DNA from: JALOKP01 sp963800865 | GTDB lineage: Bacteria; Acidobacteriota; Polarisedimenticolia; J045 | Direction: 5' to 3' | Length of the DNA stretch: 64,000 bases | NCBI GenBank assembly: GCA_963800865.1 | Contig: CAWDCL010000004.1 | Coordinates: 1,984,001 to 2,048,000, forward strand | In this document: piece after piece, positions 7,326 to 17,626 of the stretch | Layout of the letters: each line of letters starts with the position of its first letter | Numbering within the stretch: the first letter of the stretch is position 1 | Position numbers and translations under genes: made by a program | The notes under the pieces: generated by a model | The model's database searches: none | What the model saw: the letters and a program-made list of their open reading frames with translations, nothing else | Told to the model about the DNA's origin: nothing

Positions 7326-9874
7326 GGCTGCGCGCGTTCGGCGCCTACGCCCGGCGCGAGGCGCGCGGCGCCCTGGGGCGGATGGTCTTCTTCGCCGCCT
7401 GCCTGTCGGTCGGCGTGGCGGCGATCGTCGCGGTCGCGGGGCTCTCGCGCGGCCTCGCCGACGGGATCCGGGGCGAGGCCCGCGCGCTGCTCGCGGCCGA
7501 CCTCGTCGTCTCGGGGAGCCGCCCGATCCCGCCCGAGCTCGATGCGCTGCTCGCCGGCACTCCCGGGGTGCGCCGCACCGACGTCCGCGAGCTGGCGACG
7601 ATGGCGGCGGCCCCGGGGGCCGACGGCGCCCCCGGCCGCAGCCTGCTGGTGCAGCTCAAGGCGGTCGACGGCGCCTACCCGTTCTACGGCCGGCTCGAGC
7701 TCGATCCGCCGCGGCCGCTCGGGGAGCTGCTCGCCGCGGACGCGGCCGTGATCGGCCCCGAGCTCGCCAGCCGGCTCGAGCTCTCCGTTGGCGACGCGCT
7801 GCTGCTCGGCGGGGAGCGGTTCCGCGTCGCCGGGATCGTCCGCTCGGAGCCCGATCGCGTCGTGGCCGGCTTCTCGATCGGGCCGCGCGTGTTCCTGAGC
7901 GGCGCCGGATTGACCCGCGCGGGCCTCGACACGCGCGGCAGCCGCGTCGAGCACAAGGCGCTGCTGGCGCTGTCCGGCGACCCGCCCGAGGCGGTCGACG
8001 CGCTCGCGGAGCGGATCCGGTCCGGGCTCCCGGACGCGACCTGGTTCGACGTCGACACCTACCGCGAAGGGCAGCCGGCGCTGCGCGAGGGGCTGAAGCG
8101 CGCGGAGCGTTTCCTCGGGCTGGTCGCGCTGCTGTCGCTGCTGGTCGGCGGGATCGGCGTCGCGCAGTCGGCCCGGGCCTGGATCGCCGGGCGGCTCGAC
8201 GCGATCGCGGTGCTGCGCGCGCTCGGGGTGCGGCCGCGCGAGGTCTTCTCGATCTACTTCGCGGAGGCGGCGCTGCTGGGGCTCGCCGGGAGCCTGGCCG
8301 GGGCCCTGCTCGGGCTGGGCCTCTCCGCGCTCGCACCGCTGCTGCTGCGGGACCTGCTGCCGGCGGTGCCGGTGCGCTTCTTCAGCCCGCTCGCGATGCT
8401 GCGCGGCGTGGCACTCGGGACGATCGTCGCCGCGGCCTTCAGCGTGCCGTCCCTGGCTGCCGTCTGGCGCGTGCCGCCGGTCCGCGTGCTGCGCCGCGAT
8501 GCCGAGCCGCTGCGCACGCCGTGGCCGGTCCGGCTGGCGCTCGGAGCGATCGTGCTGAGCGGCGTCCTCGCGGCCGCCTGGGCGCAGGCCGGCTCGCTGC
8601 GCACCGCGGCCGCCTTCACGGCCGGGATCGCGGCGACGGTCGCCGCCCTCGCGGCCGGCGCGTGGGCCGTCGCGCGCCTGGTCGGACGCGGGCCGCGCGG
8701 CGCGGCGCCGGTCTGGGTGCGCCACGGCCTGGCGGCGCTGGCCCGGCCGGGCGCGGCGACGCTGGGGGCGATCGTCGCGCTCGGCCTCGGCGTGACGGTC
8801 GTGCTGGCGATGCAGATCGTGCAGTCGCGGCTGGCCGGGCAACTCGGTGCGGACGTCCCGACCTCGGCCCCGACCGCCTTCATCGTCGACATCCAGCCCG
8901 ACCAATGGGGCGCGCTCCGCGCGCAGCTGGAGAGCGAGGGGGCGGAGGGGATCGAGAGCGCGCCGGTCGTCGTCGGACGCCTCGCCGCGATCGACGGCAA
9001 GCCGCTCGCGGAGATCGCCGATCCGAAGACGAAGCCGAGCGACTGGGAGGACGGCCGGCGCCGCTGGGCGCTGACCCGCGAGCAGCGCATCACCTACCGC
9101 GCCGGGCTGCCGGACGGAAACGAGCTGGTCGCCGGCACGCTCTGGTCGGATCCGGACCACCCGGAGCTGTCGGTCGAGGAAGAGTTCGCACGCCAGCTCG
9201 GCGTCGGCGTGGGGTCGTCGCTCACGCTCGACGTGCAGGGGGTCGCGCTCGAGTTCCGGGTGACGAGCATCCGCCGGATCGAATGGAAGACCTTCGGCAT
9301 CAACTTCTTCCTGCTGGCCGAGCCGGGCTCGCTCGACGACGCGCCGCAGTTCCGGCTGGCGACGCTGCGCCTGCCGGCGGATCGCGAGCTGGCGGTGCAG
9401 GACCGGCTCGCCGCGGCCTTTCCCAACGTCACGCTGATCAACGTGCGGCAGATCCTGGACCGGGTCTCCACGGTGATCGGGCGGATCGGCCAGGCCGTTC
9501 GGTTCCTGGGGCTGTTCACCGTCGTGGCCGGGGTACTGATCCTGGCCGGTGCGGTAGGCGCGACGGCGGCCCGGCGCGCGCAGGAGGTGGCCGTGTTGAA
9601 GACGCTCGGCATGACCCGCGCCGGCGTTGCGGCGGTCTTCTCGCTGGAGTACGCGCTGGTCGGGCTGGTCGCCGGGACGATCGGTGCGGTCGGCGCCGCG
9701 GCGCTGGCGTGGGCGGTGCTGACGCGCGGGATGGAGATCGCCTGGCGCTGGCCGTGGGGAACGCTCGCCGCGGGGGTCGTCCTGGCCGTGCTCCTCTCCG
9801 TCGCCGCGGGGCTGGGCGCCAGCCGCGGGGCGCTGGCCCGGCGGCCGATCGAGGTCCTGCGCGCGGAGCTGTGA
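7322..9874 (+). CDS. ybbP: Large FtsX/MacB-type ABC permease (YbbP-like)
   Basis: An 850-residue inner-membrane permease. GTG 7322 overlaps the ATPase stop. An N-terminal transmembrane helix (VFFAACLSVGVAAIVAVAG) is followed by a large periplasmic domain. Then come a first FtsX-type helix cluster (about residues 260-440), a second periplasmic domain, and a final three-helix cluster ending in RRPIEVLRAEL. The size and double-FtsX architecture match YbbP (about 800 residues) rather than single-unit LolC/E. The convergent dnaB gene ends six bases beyond it. Confidence 0.88.
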   Translation: MRLRAFGAYARREARGALGRMVFFAACLSVGVAAIVAVAGLSRGLADGIRGEARALLAADLVVSGSRPIPPELDALLAGTPGVRRTDVRELATMAAAPGADGAPGRSLLVQLKAVDGAYPFYGRLELDPPRPLGELLAADAAVIGPELASRLELSVGDALLLGGERFRVAGIVRSEPDRVVAGFSIGPRVFLSGAGLTRAGLDTRGSRVEHKALLALSGDPPEAVDALAERIRSGLPDATWFDVDTYREGQPALREGLKRAERFLGLVALLSLLVGGIGVAQSARAWIAGRLDAIAVLRALGVRPREVFSIYFAEAALLGLAGSLAGALLGLGLSALAPLLLRDLLPAVPVRFFSPLAMLRGVALGTIVAAAFSVPSLAAVWRVPPVRVLRRDAEPLRTPWPVRLALGAIVLSGVLAAAWAQAGSLRTAAAFTAGIAATVAALAAGAWAVARLVGRGPRGAAPVWVRHGLAALARPGAATLGAIVALGLGVTVVLAMQIVQSRLAGQLGADVPTSAPTAFIVDIQPDQWGALRAQLESEGAEGIESAPVVVGRLAAIDGKPLAEIADPKTKPSDWEDGRRRWALTREQRITYRAGLPDGNELVAGTLWSDPDHPELSVEEEFARQLGVGVGSSLTLDVQGVALEFRVTSIRRIEWKTFGINFFLLAEPGSLDDAPQFRLATLRLPADRELAVQDRLAAAFPNVTLINVRQILDRVSTVIGRIGQAVRFLGLFTVVAGVLILAGAVGATAARRAQEVAVLKTLGMTRAGVAAVFSLEYALVGLVAGTIGAVGAAALAWAVLTRGMEIAWRWPWGTLAAGVVLAVLLSVAAGLGASRGALARRPIEVLRAEL

Positions 9875-9880
9875 GCGGGC

Positions 9881-11275
9881 TCAGGTCTCGATGTCGTCCA
9901 GCCGGTTCTCGAAGCGCGTGAACTGCTTGACGAAGAAGAGCGGGACGTACCCGGTCGGGCCGTTGCGCTGCTTGGCGACGATGATCTCCGCCATCCCCTC
10001 CAGCCCCTTCTCGACGACCTTCGCGTCGTCCTTCTCGTAGACTTCCGGCCGGTAGATGAAGACCACCACGTCGGCGTCCTGCTCGATCGCGCCCGACTCG
10101 CGCAGGTCCGAGAGCTGCGGCTTGTGGTCGCCCTGGCGCTGGTCGGGGGCGCGCGAGAGCTGGGAGAGCGCGATCACCGGGACGTTCAGTTCCTTGGCCA
10201 GCCCCTTCATCGCGCCGCTGATCTCGGAGATCTCCTGCTGCCGGCTCTCGACCCGCCGCTCCGAGCGCATCAGCTGCAGGTAGTCGACGACGACCAGGTC
10301 GAGGCCGTGCTCGGCCTTCAGACGCCGGGCCTTGGCCCGGATCTCCATCGGCGTCACCGCCGAGGAGTCGTCGATGTAGAGCCGGGTGCGATCGTAGGTC
10401 TCGAACGCGGCGACGAGCCGGTCCCATTCCTCGCGGTTGAGCCGCCCGGTGCGCAGCTTGTAGAGGTCGATCCGGCCCTCGCCGCAGAGCAGGCGGTAGA
10501 ACAGCTGCTTGGCCGCCATTTCGAGCGAGAAGATCGCGACCGACGCGCGCTCGTGGACCGCCGCGTGCTGGGCCATGTTGAGCGCCAGCGTCGTCTTGCC
10601 CATCGACGGCCGCGCGGCGAGGATGATCAGGTCGCCGCCCTGCAGCCCGGCGGTCATCTGGTCGAACTTGGTGTAGCCGGTGGCGAGGCCGGTGATCGCC
10701 TCGCGCTTCTCCGCCATCTCCTCGATCGAGCGCAGGGCCTCGTGGGCGATGCTCTGGACCGGCACGAGCCCGCCGCGCCGGCCGGTTTCCTGCAGCCGGA
10801 AGAAGCGCTGCATCGCCTCGTCGAGGATCTCGACCGCCGGGCGGCCGGCGGCCGCCGACTCGGCCCGCAGCGAGTCGGCCAGGTGGAGGGTCTGGCGCAG
10901 CAGCGACCGGTCGTGAACGATCCGGGCGTAGACCGCGGCGTTCGTGGCCCGCGGCAGGCCGTCGATCAGCGAGGCGACGTAGGCCGAGCCCCCCGCGCGT
11001 TCCAGCGTCGTCTGCCGGTCCATCTCGGCGCAGACGGTGACGGCGTCGATCGCCTCCGCCCGGCGGGAGAGCGCGACCATCGCCTCGAAGACGCGGCGGT
11101 GCGACTCGCGGTGGAAGTCCTCCGGATTGAGGATTTCCAGGGCCGGGTCGAGCGCGGCCGGCTCGAGCAGCACGGCTCCCAGCACGGCCCGCTCGGCCTG
11201 CTCGTCCCACGGGAGTCGAAGGTCCCCGCGTTCGGCGGCGGGGCCGCCGGATGGTGTCGGTGCCGGAGCGCTCAT
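9881..11275 (-). CDS. dnaB: Replicative DNA helicase DnaB
   Basis: A 464-residue hexameric 5'-3' helicase. ATG 11275 gives MSAPAPTPSGGPAAERGD; the frame stays open far upstream through the antisense of rnpB, which is not coding. The N-terminal primase-interacting domain starts at LPWDEQAERAVLGAVLL. The RecA-like C-terminal domain has Walker A ARPSMGKTTLALN, FSLEMA, and VDYLQLM with the Walker B Asp. The motifs SQLSRAPDQR and DLRESGAIEQDAD follow. No intein is present. The gene is monocistronic and divergent from rnpB. Confidence 0.96.
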   Translation of the reverse strand: MSAPAPTPSGGPAAERGDLRLPWDEQAERAVLGAVLLEPAALDPALEILNPEDFHRESHRRVFEAMVALSRRAEAIDAVTVCAEMDRQTTLERAGGSAYVASLIDGLPRATNAAVYARIVHDRSLLRQTLHLADSLRAESAAAGRPAVEILDEAMQRFFRLQETGRRGGLVPVQSIAHEALRSIEEMAEKREAITGLATGYTKFDQMTAGLQGGDLIILAARPSMGKTTLALNMAQHAAVHERASVAIFSLEMAAKQLFYRLLCGEGRIDLYKLRTGRLNREEWDRLVAAFETYDRTRLYIDDSSAVTPMEIRAKARRLKAEHGLDLVVVDYLQLMRSERRVESRQQEISEISGAMKGLAKELNVPVIALSQLSRAPDQRQGDHKPQLSDLRESGAIEQDADVVVFIYRPEVYEKDDAKVVEKGLEGMAEIIVAKQRNGPTGYVPLFFVKQFTRFENRLDDIET

Positions 11276-11317
11276 GATCAAACCGTGACCCCGCCGGGAG
11301 AGTATCGGCGGACGGCA

Positions 11318-11323
11318 TAGAAT
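11318..11323 (+). promoter_or_regulatory. -10 element of the rnpB promoter
   Basis: TAGAAT ends seven bases before the predicted 5' end of RNase P RNA (11330), the expected distance. The -35 region (about 11295-11300) does not match TTGACA, so this is supported by position more than by sequence. Confidence 0.5.
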
Positions 11324-11329
11324 ACCCCT

Positions 11330-11708
<379 letters not shown>

Positions 11709-11749
11709 ACCTTTCGCCGGCCGGGCTCACGAGGAGGACGCCGAGCGCC

Positions 11750-12979
11750 ATGATCGACCTGGCCACGCTGCACGACGACGTCGCCGCGGAGGTGGCGCGG
11801 CAGGCCCCCCGCCTGGCCACGCTGGCCCGCGACCTGCACCTGTCGCCCGAGCTGGGCTGCAGCGAGTTCCACGCGGTGACGCTGCTCTCGGGGACGCTCG
11901 AGGAGGAGGGGTTCCAGGTCGAGACCGGGATCGCCGGGCTGCCCACCGCGTTTCGCGCCGAGCGACGGGTCGGGGAAGGCCCGGCCGTCGCGTTCCTGGC
12001 CGAGTACGACGCGCTGCCGAATCTCGGTCACGCCTGCGGCCACAACCTGATCGGGGCCGCGGCCTGCGGGGCGGCGATCGGGCTGGCCCGGGTGCTCGGA
12101 GTCGTACCGGGGAGCGTGGTCGTCTTCGGCGCCCCGGCCGAGGAGACGATCGGCGGCAAGGTCGTGCTGGCGACGCGCGGCGCGTTCGACGGGATCGACG
12201 TGGCGCTGCTGGCTCACCCGGGGAGCGAGGACCGCGCCGCGGTGACGAGCCTCGCCTCCTGGTCGGTCGAGGTCACCTTCCACGGCCGGACGGCCCACGC
12301 GGTCGCGTCGCCGGAGCAGGGGATCAACGCGCTCGACGCGATGATCCAGCTCTTCATCGCCCGCGACGCGCTGCTCAAGGCGCTGCGGCCCGAGGTCCGG
12401 ATGCCGGGCGTGATCCTCGAGGGCGGGGTGCGCGCCAACGTGGTCCCGGACCGCGCGCGCGCGCGGTTCAGCCTGCGCGCGGCCGATGCGGAGTACCTCG
12501 TCGAGACCGTGGCCGCGCGATTCCGCGGCGTGGTCGACGGCGTCGCCCGCGCGAGCGGCACCAGCGCGACGATCGTGCCGATCGACAACCTCTACGACGA
12601 AATGGTGAGCAACCCGGTGCTGGCGGCAGCCTACGAGGTCGAAGCGCGGCGGGCCGGGCTCGACCCGCGCCCCGGACCCGGCGGGACGATCGGCTCGCTC
12701 GACATGGGGACGCTCTCGCACCTCGTGCCGGCGCTGCACCCGACCTTCCGCATCACCGGGCAGCCGGTCCCCACGCACACCCCCGAGTTCACCCGGGCCG
12801 CGGGCTCGCCGCTGGCGATCGAGGCCACCGGCCGCGCGGCGCTGGCCCTGGCCCGGACCGGTCTGGCCGTGCTGAGCGACCCGGACCTGCTGGCGCGGGC
12901 GCAGGCTGCGCATCGCGCGGCGATCGGGGCCTGGCGGCGGATCGACGCGCCGGTCATCACGGAGCAGGGCGGGCCGTGA
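11750..12979 (+). CDS. M20 family amidohydrolase/peptidase
   Basis: A 409-residue zinc amidohydrolase of the M20D type (p-aminobenzoyl-glutamate hydrolase, hippurate hydrolase or aminoacylase-like). Metal and catalytic motifs are present: AEYDALPN, GHACGHN, APAEET, and GRTAHA in the dimerisation domain. A late HTPEF supplies the last ligand. No signal peptide is seen. The ATG at 11750 has a GAGGAGG ribosome site 13 bases upstream. The stop overlaps the GTG of the next gene, so it is coupled to the LD-carboxypeptidase; both could take part in peptide or murein-peptide recycling. Confidence 0.88.
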   Translation: MIDLATLHDDVAAEVARQAPRLATLARDLHLSPELGCSEFHAVTLLSGTLEEEGFQVETGIAGLPTAFRAERRVGEGPAVAFLAEYDALPNLGHACGHNLIGAAACGAAIGLARVLGVVPGSVVVFGAPAEETIGGKVVLATRGAFDGIDVALLAHPGSEDRAAVTSLASWSVEVTFHGRTAHAVASPEQGINALDAMIQLFIARDALLKALRPEVRMPGVILEGGVRANVVPDRARARFSLRAADAEYLVETVAARFRGVVDGVARASGTSATIVPIDNLYDEMVSNPVLAAAYEVEARRAGLDPRPGPGGTIGSLDMGTLSHLVPALHPTFRITGQPVPTHTPEFTRAAGSPLAIEATGRAALALARTGLAVLSDPDLLARAQAAHRAAIGAWRRIDAPVITEQGGP

Positions 12980-13887
12980 AGCGTCGTGTGCCACCGCCGG
13001 TCCCACCCGGGGGACGGATCGCGGTCGTGGCGCCGGGATCGTCGCTGCGGGACCCGGACGCGGTGCGAGCCGGGATGCGGCGCCTGGCGGGCTGGGGCTA
13101 CGAGCCGGTCCCCGGGCGGTTCCTCTTCTCGCGCCAGGGAGACCTTGCCGGCCGCGATCCCGAGCGCCTCGCCGACCTGGCCTGGGCGCTGACCGACCCG
13201 TCGATCGACGCGGCGTGGGCGGCGCGCGGGGGCTGGGGAACGGCTCGCCTGCTGTCCGGTCTGGATTTCGGCGGACTGGTCCGGCGGCCGCGCTGGCTGA
13301 TCGGTTTCTCGGACCTGACATCCCTCCAGCTCGCGCTCTTCCAGCGCGGCGTCGCTTCCTGGTATGCGCCGACCGTGGCCGATCTTGCGGACCCGCGGCG
13401 ATTCGGCGCCGCCGACCTGCGCGCGATGCTCGCGTCGCCGCAGGCCCCGCGCACCCTGCGCGGCCGGGCCATTCCCGGCTCACGGAAGCGCGTCGCAGGC
13501 CCGCTCGCCGGCGGCTGCCTGTCGCTCCTCGCCGCGGCCGCGGGGACGCCGTGGCAGCCCGACCTGCGGGGCGCCGTCGTCTTCCTCGAGGAGGTCGGCG
13601 AGGCGCCGTACCGCGTCGACCGCCTGCTGTGGCAGGTCCGCGCGGCGGGGATGCTGGACGGCATCGCCGGCCTGGCCCTCGGGCAGTTCACGGCCTGCAA
13701 CCCGCTCCCGGGACGCGCTTCGCGACCGCTCTCGGCCGTGCTGCGCGAGCACGTCGAGGCGCTGGGTGTTCCGGCGCTGTCGGGACTGCCGATCGGCCAC
13801 GGTCCGCGGGCCCGCGCGGTGCCGATCGGGTACCGCGCGACGCTCGATCCCGGCGGCGGGACCCTGAGCCTGCGTCCTCCGGGCTGA
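12976..13887 (+). CDS. Muramoyltetrapeptide LD-carboxypeptidase (S66)
   Basis: A 303-residue serine peptidase that removes the terminal D-Ala from murein tetrapeptides during cell-wall recycling (LdcA family). Family features are the N-terminal IAVVAPGSS and RGGWGTARLL. The nucleophile Ser lies in GFSDLTSLQ, Glu in FLEEVGEAPYRVDR, and His in GLPIGHG, forming the Ser-His-Glu triad. The protein lacks a signal peptide, consistent with the cytoplasmic enzyme. GTG 12976 overlaps the preceding stop (GTGA). Confidence 0.92.
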   Translation: MKRRVPPPVPPGGRIAVVAPGSSLRDPDAVRAGMRRLAGWGYEPVPGRFLFSRQGDLAGRDPERLADLAWALTDPSIDAAWAARGGWGTARLLSGLDFGGLVRRPRWLIGFSDLTSLQLALFQRGVASWYAPTVADLADPRRFGAADLRAMLASPQAPRTLRGRAIPGSRKRVAGPLAGGCLSLLAAAAGTPWQPDLRGAVVFLEEVGEAPYRVDRLLWQVRAAGMLDGIAGLALGQFTACNPLPGRASRPLSAVLREHVEALGVPALSGLPIGHGPRARAVPIGYRATLDPGGGTLSLRPPG

Positions 13888-13893
13888 CGCCCG

Positions 13894-14694
13894 ATGCCGA
13901 ACGACGCGCCGGTCACCGCGCTCGTGGTCGCCTATGACGGCCGACCGTTCGCCGGCTGGCAACTCCAGCCCGACGCGCCGACCGTGCAGGGAACGCTCGA
14001 GTCGGCGCTGGCAACGATCCACGGTGCCCCGCGCAGCGCGGTGGCGCTCGTCGGCGCCGGCCGCACGGACAGCGGCGTGCACGCGCTCGGACAGGTGGCG
14101 ACCTACCGCGCGCCGAACCGGCGCGAGCTGCCGGAGCTGCTGCACGCTCTCGCCGGGCTGCTCCCGGACAGCGTCCGGGTCGTCGAAGCGCGCCGCCTGC
14201 CGGCCTCGTTCCACGCCTGCCGCTCGGCCACCGGCAAGCTCTACCGCTACCGGATCGTCAACCGCCGGATCGCGCTGCCGTTCGAGAGCCCGTGGGCCTG
14301 GCTCGTCCGGCCGCCGCTCGACGTGGCGGCGATGCGTGCGGCGGCCGCAGCGCTCGTCGGCCGGCACGATTTCTCGGCCTTCGCGTCGGCGGGAGGGCAG
14401 CAGGAGAGCGGCCTGCGTACGCTCCATCGGCTCGACCTGGCCGAGCGCACCGGCGACATTCTGGAGCTGGATGCCGAGGCCAACGGGTTCCTCTACCGCA
14501 TGGTCCGCAACCTCGCCGGCTTCCTCGTCGACGTCGGCCTCGGCCGCCGCCGCCCGGACGAAGCCGAAGCGGTCCTGGCTTCGCGCGACAGGCGGCGGGC
14601 CGGCGGCACCGCGCCCGCGCAGGGGCTCTGCCTGGTGCGCGTCGACTACGGTCCGGAGTGGGACGAGGCCGAGGGCGCAACTCTCCTGTTTTGA
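13894..14694 (+). CDS. truA: tRNA pseudouridine(38-40) synthase TruA
   Basis: A 266-residue enzyme that makes pseudouridine at positions 38-40 of tRNA anticodon stems. The catalytic Asp lies in GAGRTDSGVHALGQ. YDGRPFAGWQLQP opens the protein, KLYRYRI and HDFSAF follow, and NGFLYRMVRNLAG lies near the C-terminus. The length is normal. It follows the LD-carboxypeptidase by six bases and may share its transcript. The -35 of the next promoter overlaps its stop codon. Confidence 0.96.
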   Translation: MPNDAPVTALVVAYDGRPFAGWQLQPDAPTVQGTLESALATIHGAPRSAVALVGAGRTDSGVHALGQVATYRAPNRRELPELLHALAGLLPDSVRVVEARRLPASFHACRSATGKLYRYRIVNRRIALPFESPWAWLVRPPLDVAAMRAAAAALVGRHDFSAFASAGGQQESGLRTLHRLDLAERTGDILELDAEANGFLYRMVRNLAGFLVDVGLGRRRPDEAEAVLASRDRRRAGGTAPAQGLCLVRVDYGPEWDEAEGATLLF

Positions 14695-14718
14695 GCGGGT
14701 TCGGCGGGATGCTACATT
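14691..14718 (+). promoter_or_regulatory. Sigma-70 promoter of the uppS-cdsA-dxr-rseP operon
   Basis: TTGAGC (14691-14696), 16-base spacer, TACATT (14713-14718) with an extended -10 TG at 14710-14711. The -35 TTGA contains the truA stop codon TGA. uppS starts 35 bases after the -10. Confidence 0.55.
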
Positions 14719-14752
14719 CCCCGGGGCCGAGCCGGGCGGCGCGAGGAGTCCG

Positions 14753-15585
<833 letters not shown>

Positions 15586-15589
<4 letters not shown>

Positions 15590-16395
15590 AGCGCGTCCTG
15601 ACCGCGCTGGTCCTCGCGGCGATCGTCGTCCCCGCCGTGAAGTGGGCGCCCCCCTGGGCCTGGTGGGCACTCGTGCTGGTCGGGGGCCTCGGCGCCGTCG
15701 TGGAACTGCAGGCCATGCTCACCCGACTGGGACGCGCACCCTGGCCGGCGCTGAGCGCGGCCGGGACGGTCGCCATCGCCCTGTCGATCGGCTTCGCGCC
15801 CCTGGCCACGCCGCCGCTCCTGACGGCGCTGGTGCTGGTCACCCTGCTCGTCGCGCTGGCGGCCCGCGGCCCGCTGGCGCCGCGCGTCGACCGCGTGCTG
15901 GGAACGCTGTTCGTGGTCGCCTATCTCGGGCTCACCGGCGGCTATCTTGGCGCGCTGGGGACGATCCAGCTGCCGGGAGCGACCGATCGCGGCGACATGA
16001 TCATCCTCGCGCTGGTCGCGGTCTACGTCGGCGACATCTTCGCCTACTACGGCGGGCGGACGTTCGGTCGTCACCGGCTGGCTCCCGTCATCTCGCCGAA
16101 GAAGACGTGGGAGGGGCTGATCGCGGGCCTGACCGGATCCGTGGCAGGTGCCCTGCTCGCCCCCCTCTGGTTCGCACGGGCGCTGCCGGTGCGACACGCG
16201 ATCGCGCTCGGACTGCTCCTGGGCGGCGTCGGCGTGGTCGGCGACCTGGTCGAGTCGCTGCTGAAGCGCGCCGCCGAGGTGAAGGACTCGGGCACTCTGC
16301 TGCCGGGCCACGGCGGGATCCTCGACCGCATCGACAGCCTGCTCTTCGCGGCTCCCGTGCTGTACTGGTACTACCTCCTCTTCCTGGCTGGGTGA
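15586..16395 (+). CDS. cdsA: Phosphatidate cytidylyltransferase
   Basis: A 269-residue polytopic membrane enzyme that converts phosphatidate and CTP to CDP-diacylglycerol, the precursor of all phospholipids. About seven hydrophobic segments are visible. The C-terminal CDS signature is present (LLKRAAEVKDSGTLLPGHGG, then ILDRIDSL), as are ISPKKTWEG and GGRTFGRH. GTG 15586 overlaps the uppS stop, so translation is coupled. Confidence 0.95.
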
Positions 16396-16411
16396 ACCTC
16401 CGGAACCCCTC

Positions 16412-16417
16412 TACAAT
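16412..16417 (+). promoter_or_regulatory. Possible internal -10 before dxr
   Basis: TACAAT lies 40 bases before the dxr start in the only sizeable gap of the operon (16396-16456). No good -35 is found at 16-18 bases, so this is at most a weak or activator-dependent internal promoter. Confidence 0.3.
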
Positions 16418-16456
16418 GAACCGCTTGGGGGCCCGACGGGCCCCGGAGAGAATCGC

Positions 16457-17626
16457 GTGCCCCGTGGCGTCGCCATCCTCGGCTCGACCGGATCGATCGG
16501 GCGCAACACGCTCGACGTGATCCGCCGCCATCCCGGCCGCTTCGAGGTCGTGGGGCTGGTCGCCGGCCGGCAGATGCACCGCCTGGCGGAGCAGGTGCGG
16601 GAATTCCGCCCGCGCGCGGTCGCCGTCGCCGACGACGCGGCGCGGCGGGAGCTGGCCGGGCTGCTCGGCGACCGCGTTCCGGAGATCCGGGTCGGGGAGG
16701 CGGGCGCCGCGGAGGTGACGGTCGGGACCGGCGCGGACGTCGTCGTCGCGGCGATCGTCGGGGCGGCCGGGCTGGTTCCCGTGCTCGCCGCCTGCTCGGC
16801 GGGCGTCGTGGTGGCGCTGGCGAACAAGGAAGCGCTCGTCGTCGCCGGCGAGCTGATGGTCCGCGCGGCGCGCGAGAACGGCGCCACGATCGTCCCGGTC
16901 GACAGCGAGCACAGCGCGATCCACCAGTGCCTGCGCTCGGGCGGGCACGGGGAGGCACGACGGGTCGTGCTGACGGCGTCGGGCGGCCCGTTCCGCGGGC
17001 GCCGGCGGCACGAGCTCGAGCACGTCACGCACGCCGAAGCGTTGCGCCACCCGACCTGGCAGATGGGTCCGAAGATCACGATCGACTCGGCCACGCTGAT
17101 GAACAAGGGGCTCGAGGTGATCGAGGCGCACTGGCTGTTCGGGATCAGCCCGGCGCAGATCGACGTGCTCGTCCACCCGCAGAGCATCGTCCACAGCATG
17201 GTCGAGTTCCGGGACGGATCGGTGATCGCGCAGCTCGGGCTCGCCGACATGCGCCTGCCGATCCAGTACGCACTCGACTGGCCGTCGCGCCGCGACGGAA
17301 TCGCCGAGACGCTCGATCTCGCGGCGATCGGGACCCTCACCTTCGAGCGGCCGGATCGCGAGGCGTTCCATTGCCTCGATCTCGCCTACCGCGCGATCGA
17401 GGAGGGCGGGGACGCGCCGGCGCGCCTCAACGCCGCCAACGAGGTCGCCGTCGACGCCTTCCTGCACGGGCGGATCGGCTTCCTGGACATCCCCCGCGTC
17501 ATCGAGCGCGAGCTGGATCGCACCCCGGCCGAACCGGTCTTCGAGCTGGCCGACCTGGTCAGGAGCGACACGCACGCCCGGCGCGAGGCCCGGGCCTTCA
17601 TCGAACGGGAGCGGACCACGCCGTGA
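16457..17626 (+). CDS. dxr: 1-deoxy-D-xylulose 5-phosphate reductoisomerase
   Basis: A 389-residue NADPH-dependent enzyme making MEP from DXP, the committed step of the pathway that IspG later serves. GTG 16457 gives MPRGVAILGSTGSIGRNTLD, containing the NADPH-binding loop. Metal and substrate motifs are ANKEALV, PVDSEHSAIHQCL, LTASGGPF, MGPKITIDSATLMNKGLE and NAANEVAV. It overlaps rseP by GTGA. Confidence 0.97.
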   Translation: MPRGVAILGSTGSIGRNTLDVIRRHPGRFEVVGLVAGRQMHRLAEQVREFRPRAVAVADDAARRELAGLLGDRVPEIRVGEAGAAEVTVGTGADVVVAAIVGAAGLVPVLAACSAGVVVALANKEALVVAGELMVRAARENGATIVPVDSEHSAIHQCLRSGGHGEARRVVLTASGGPFRGRRRHELEHVTHAEALRHPTWQMGPKITIDSATLMNKGLEVIEAHWLFGISPAQIDVLVHPQSIVHSMVEFRDGSVIAQLGLADMRLPIQYALDWPSRRDGIAETLDLAAIGTLTFERPDREAFHCLDLAYRAIEEGGDAPARLNAANEVAVDAFLHGRIGFLDIPRVIERELDRTPAEPVFELADLVRSDTHARREARAFIERERTTP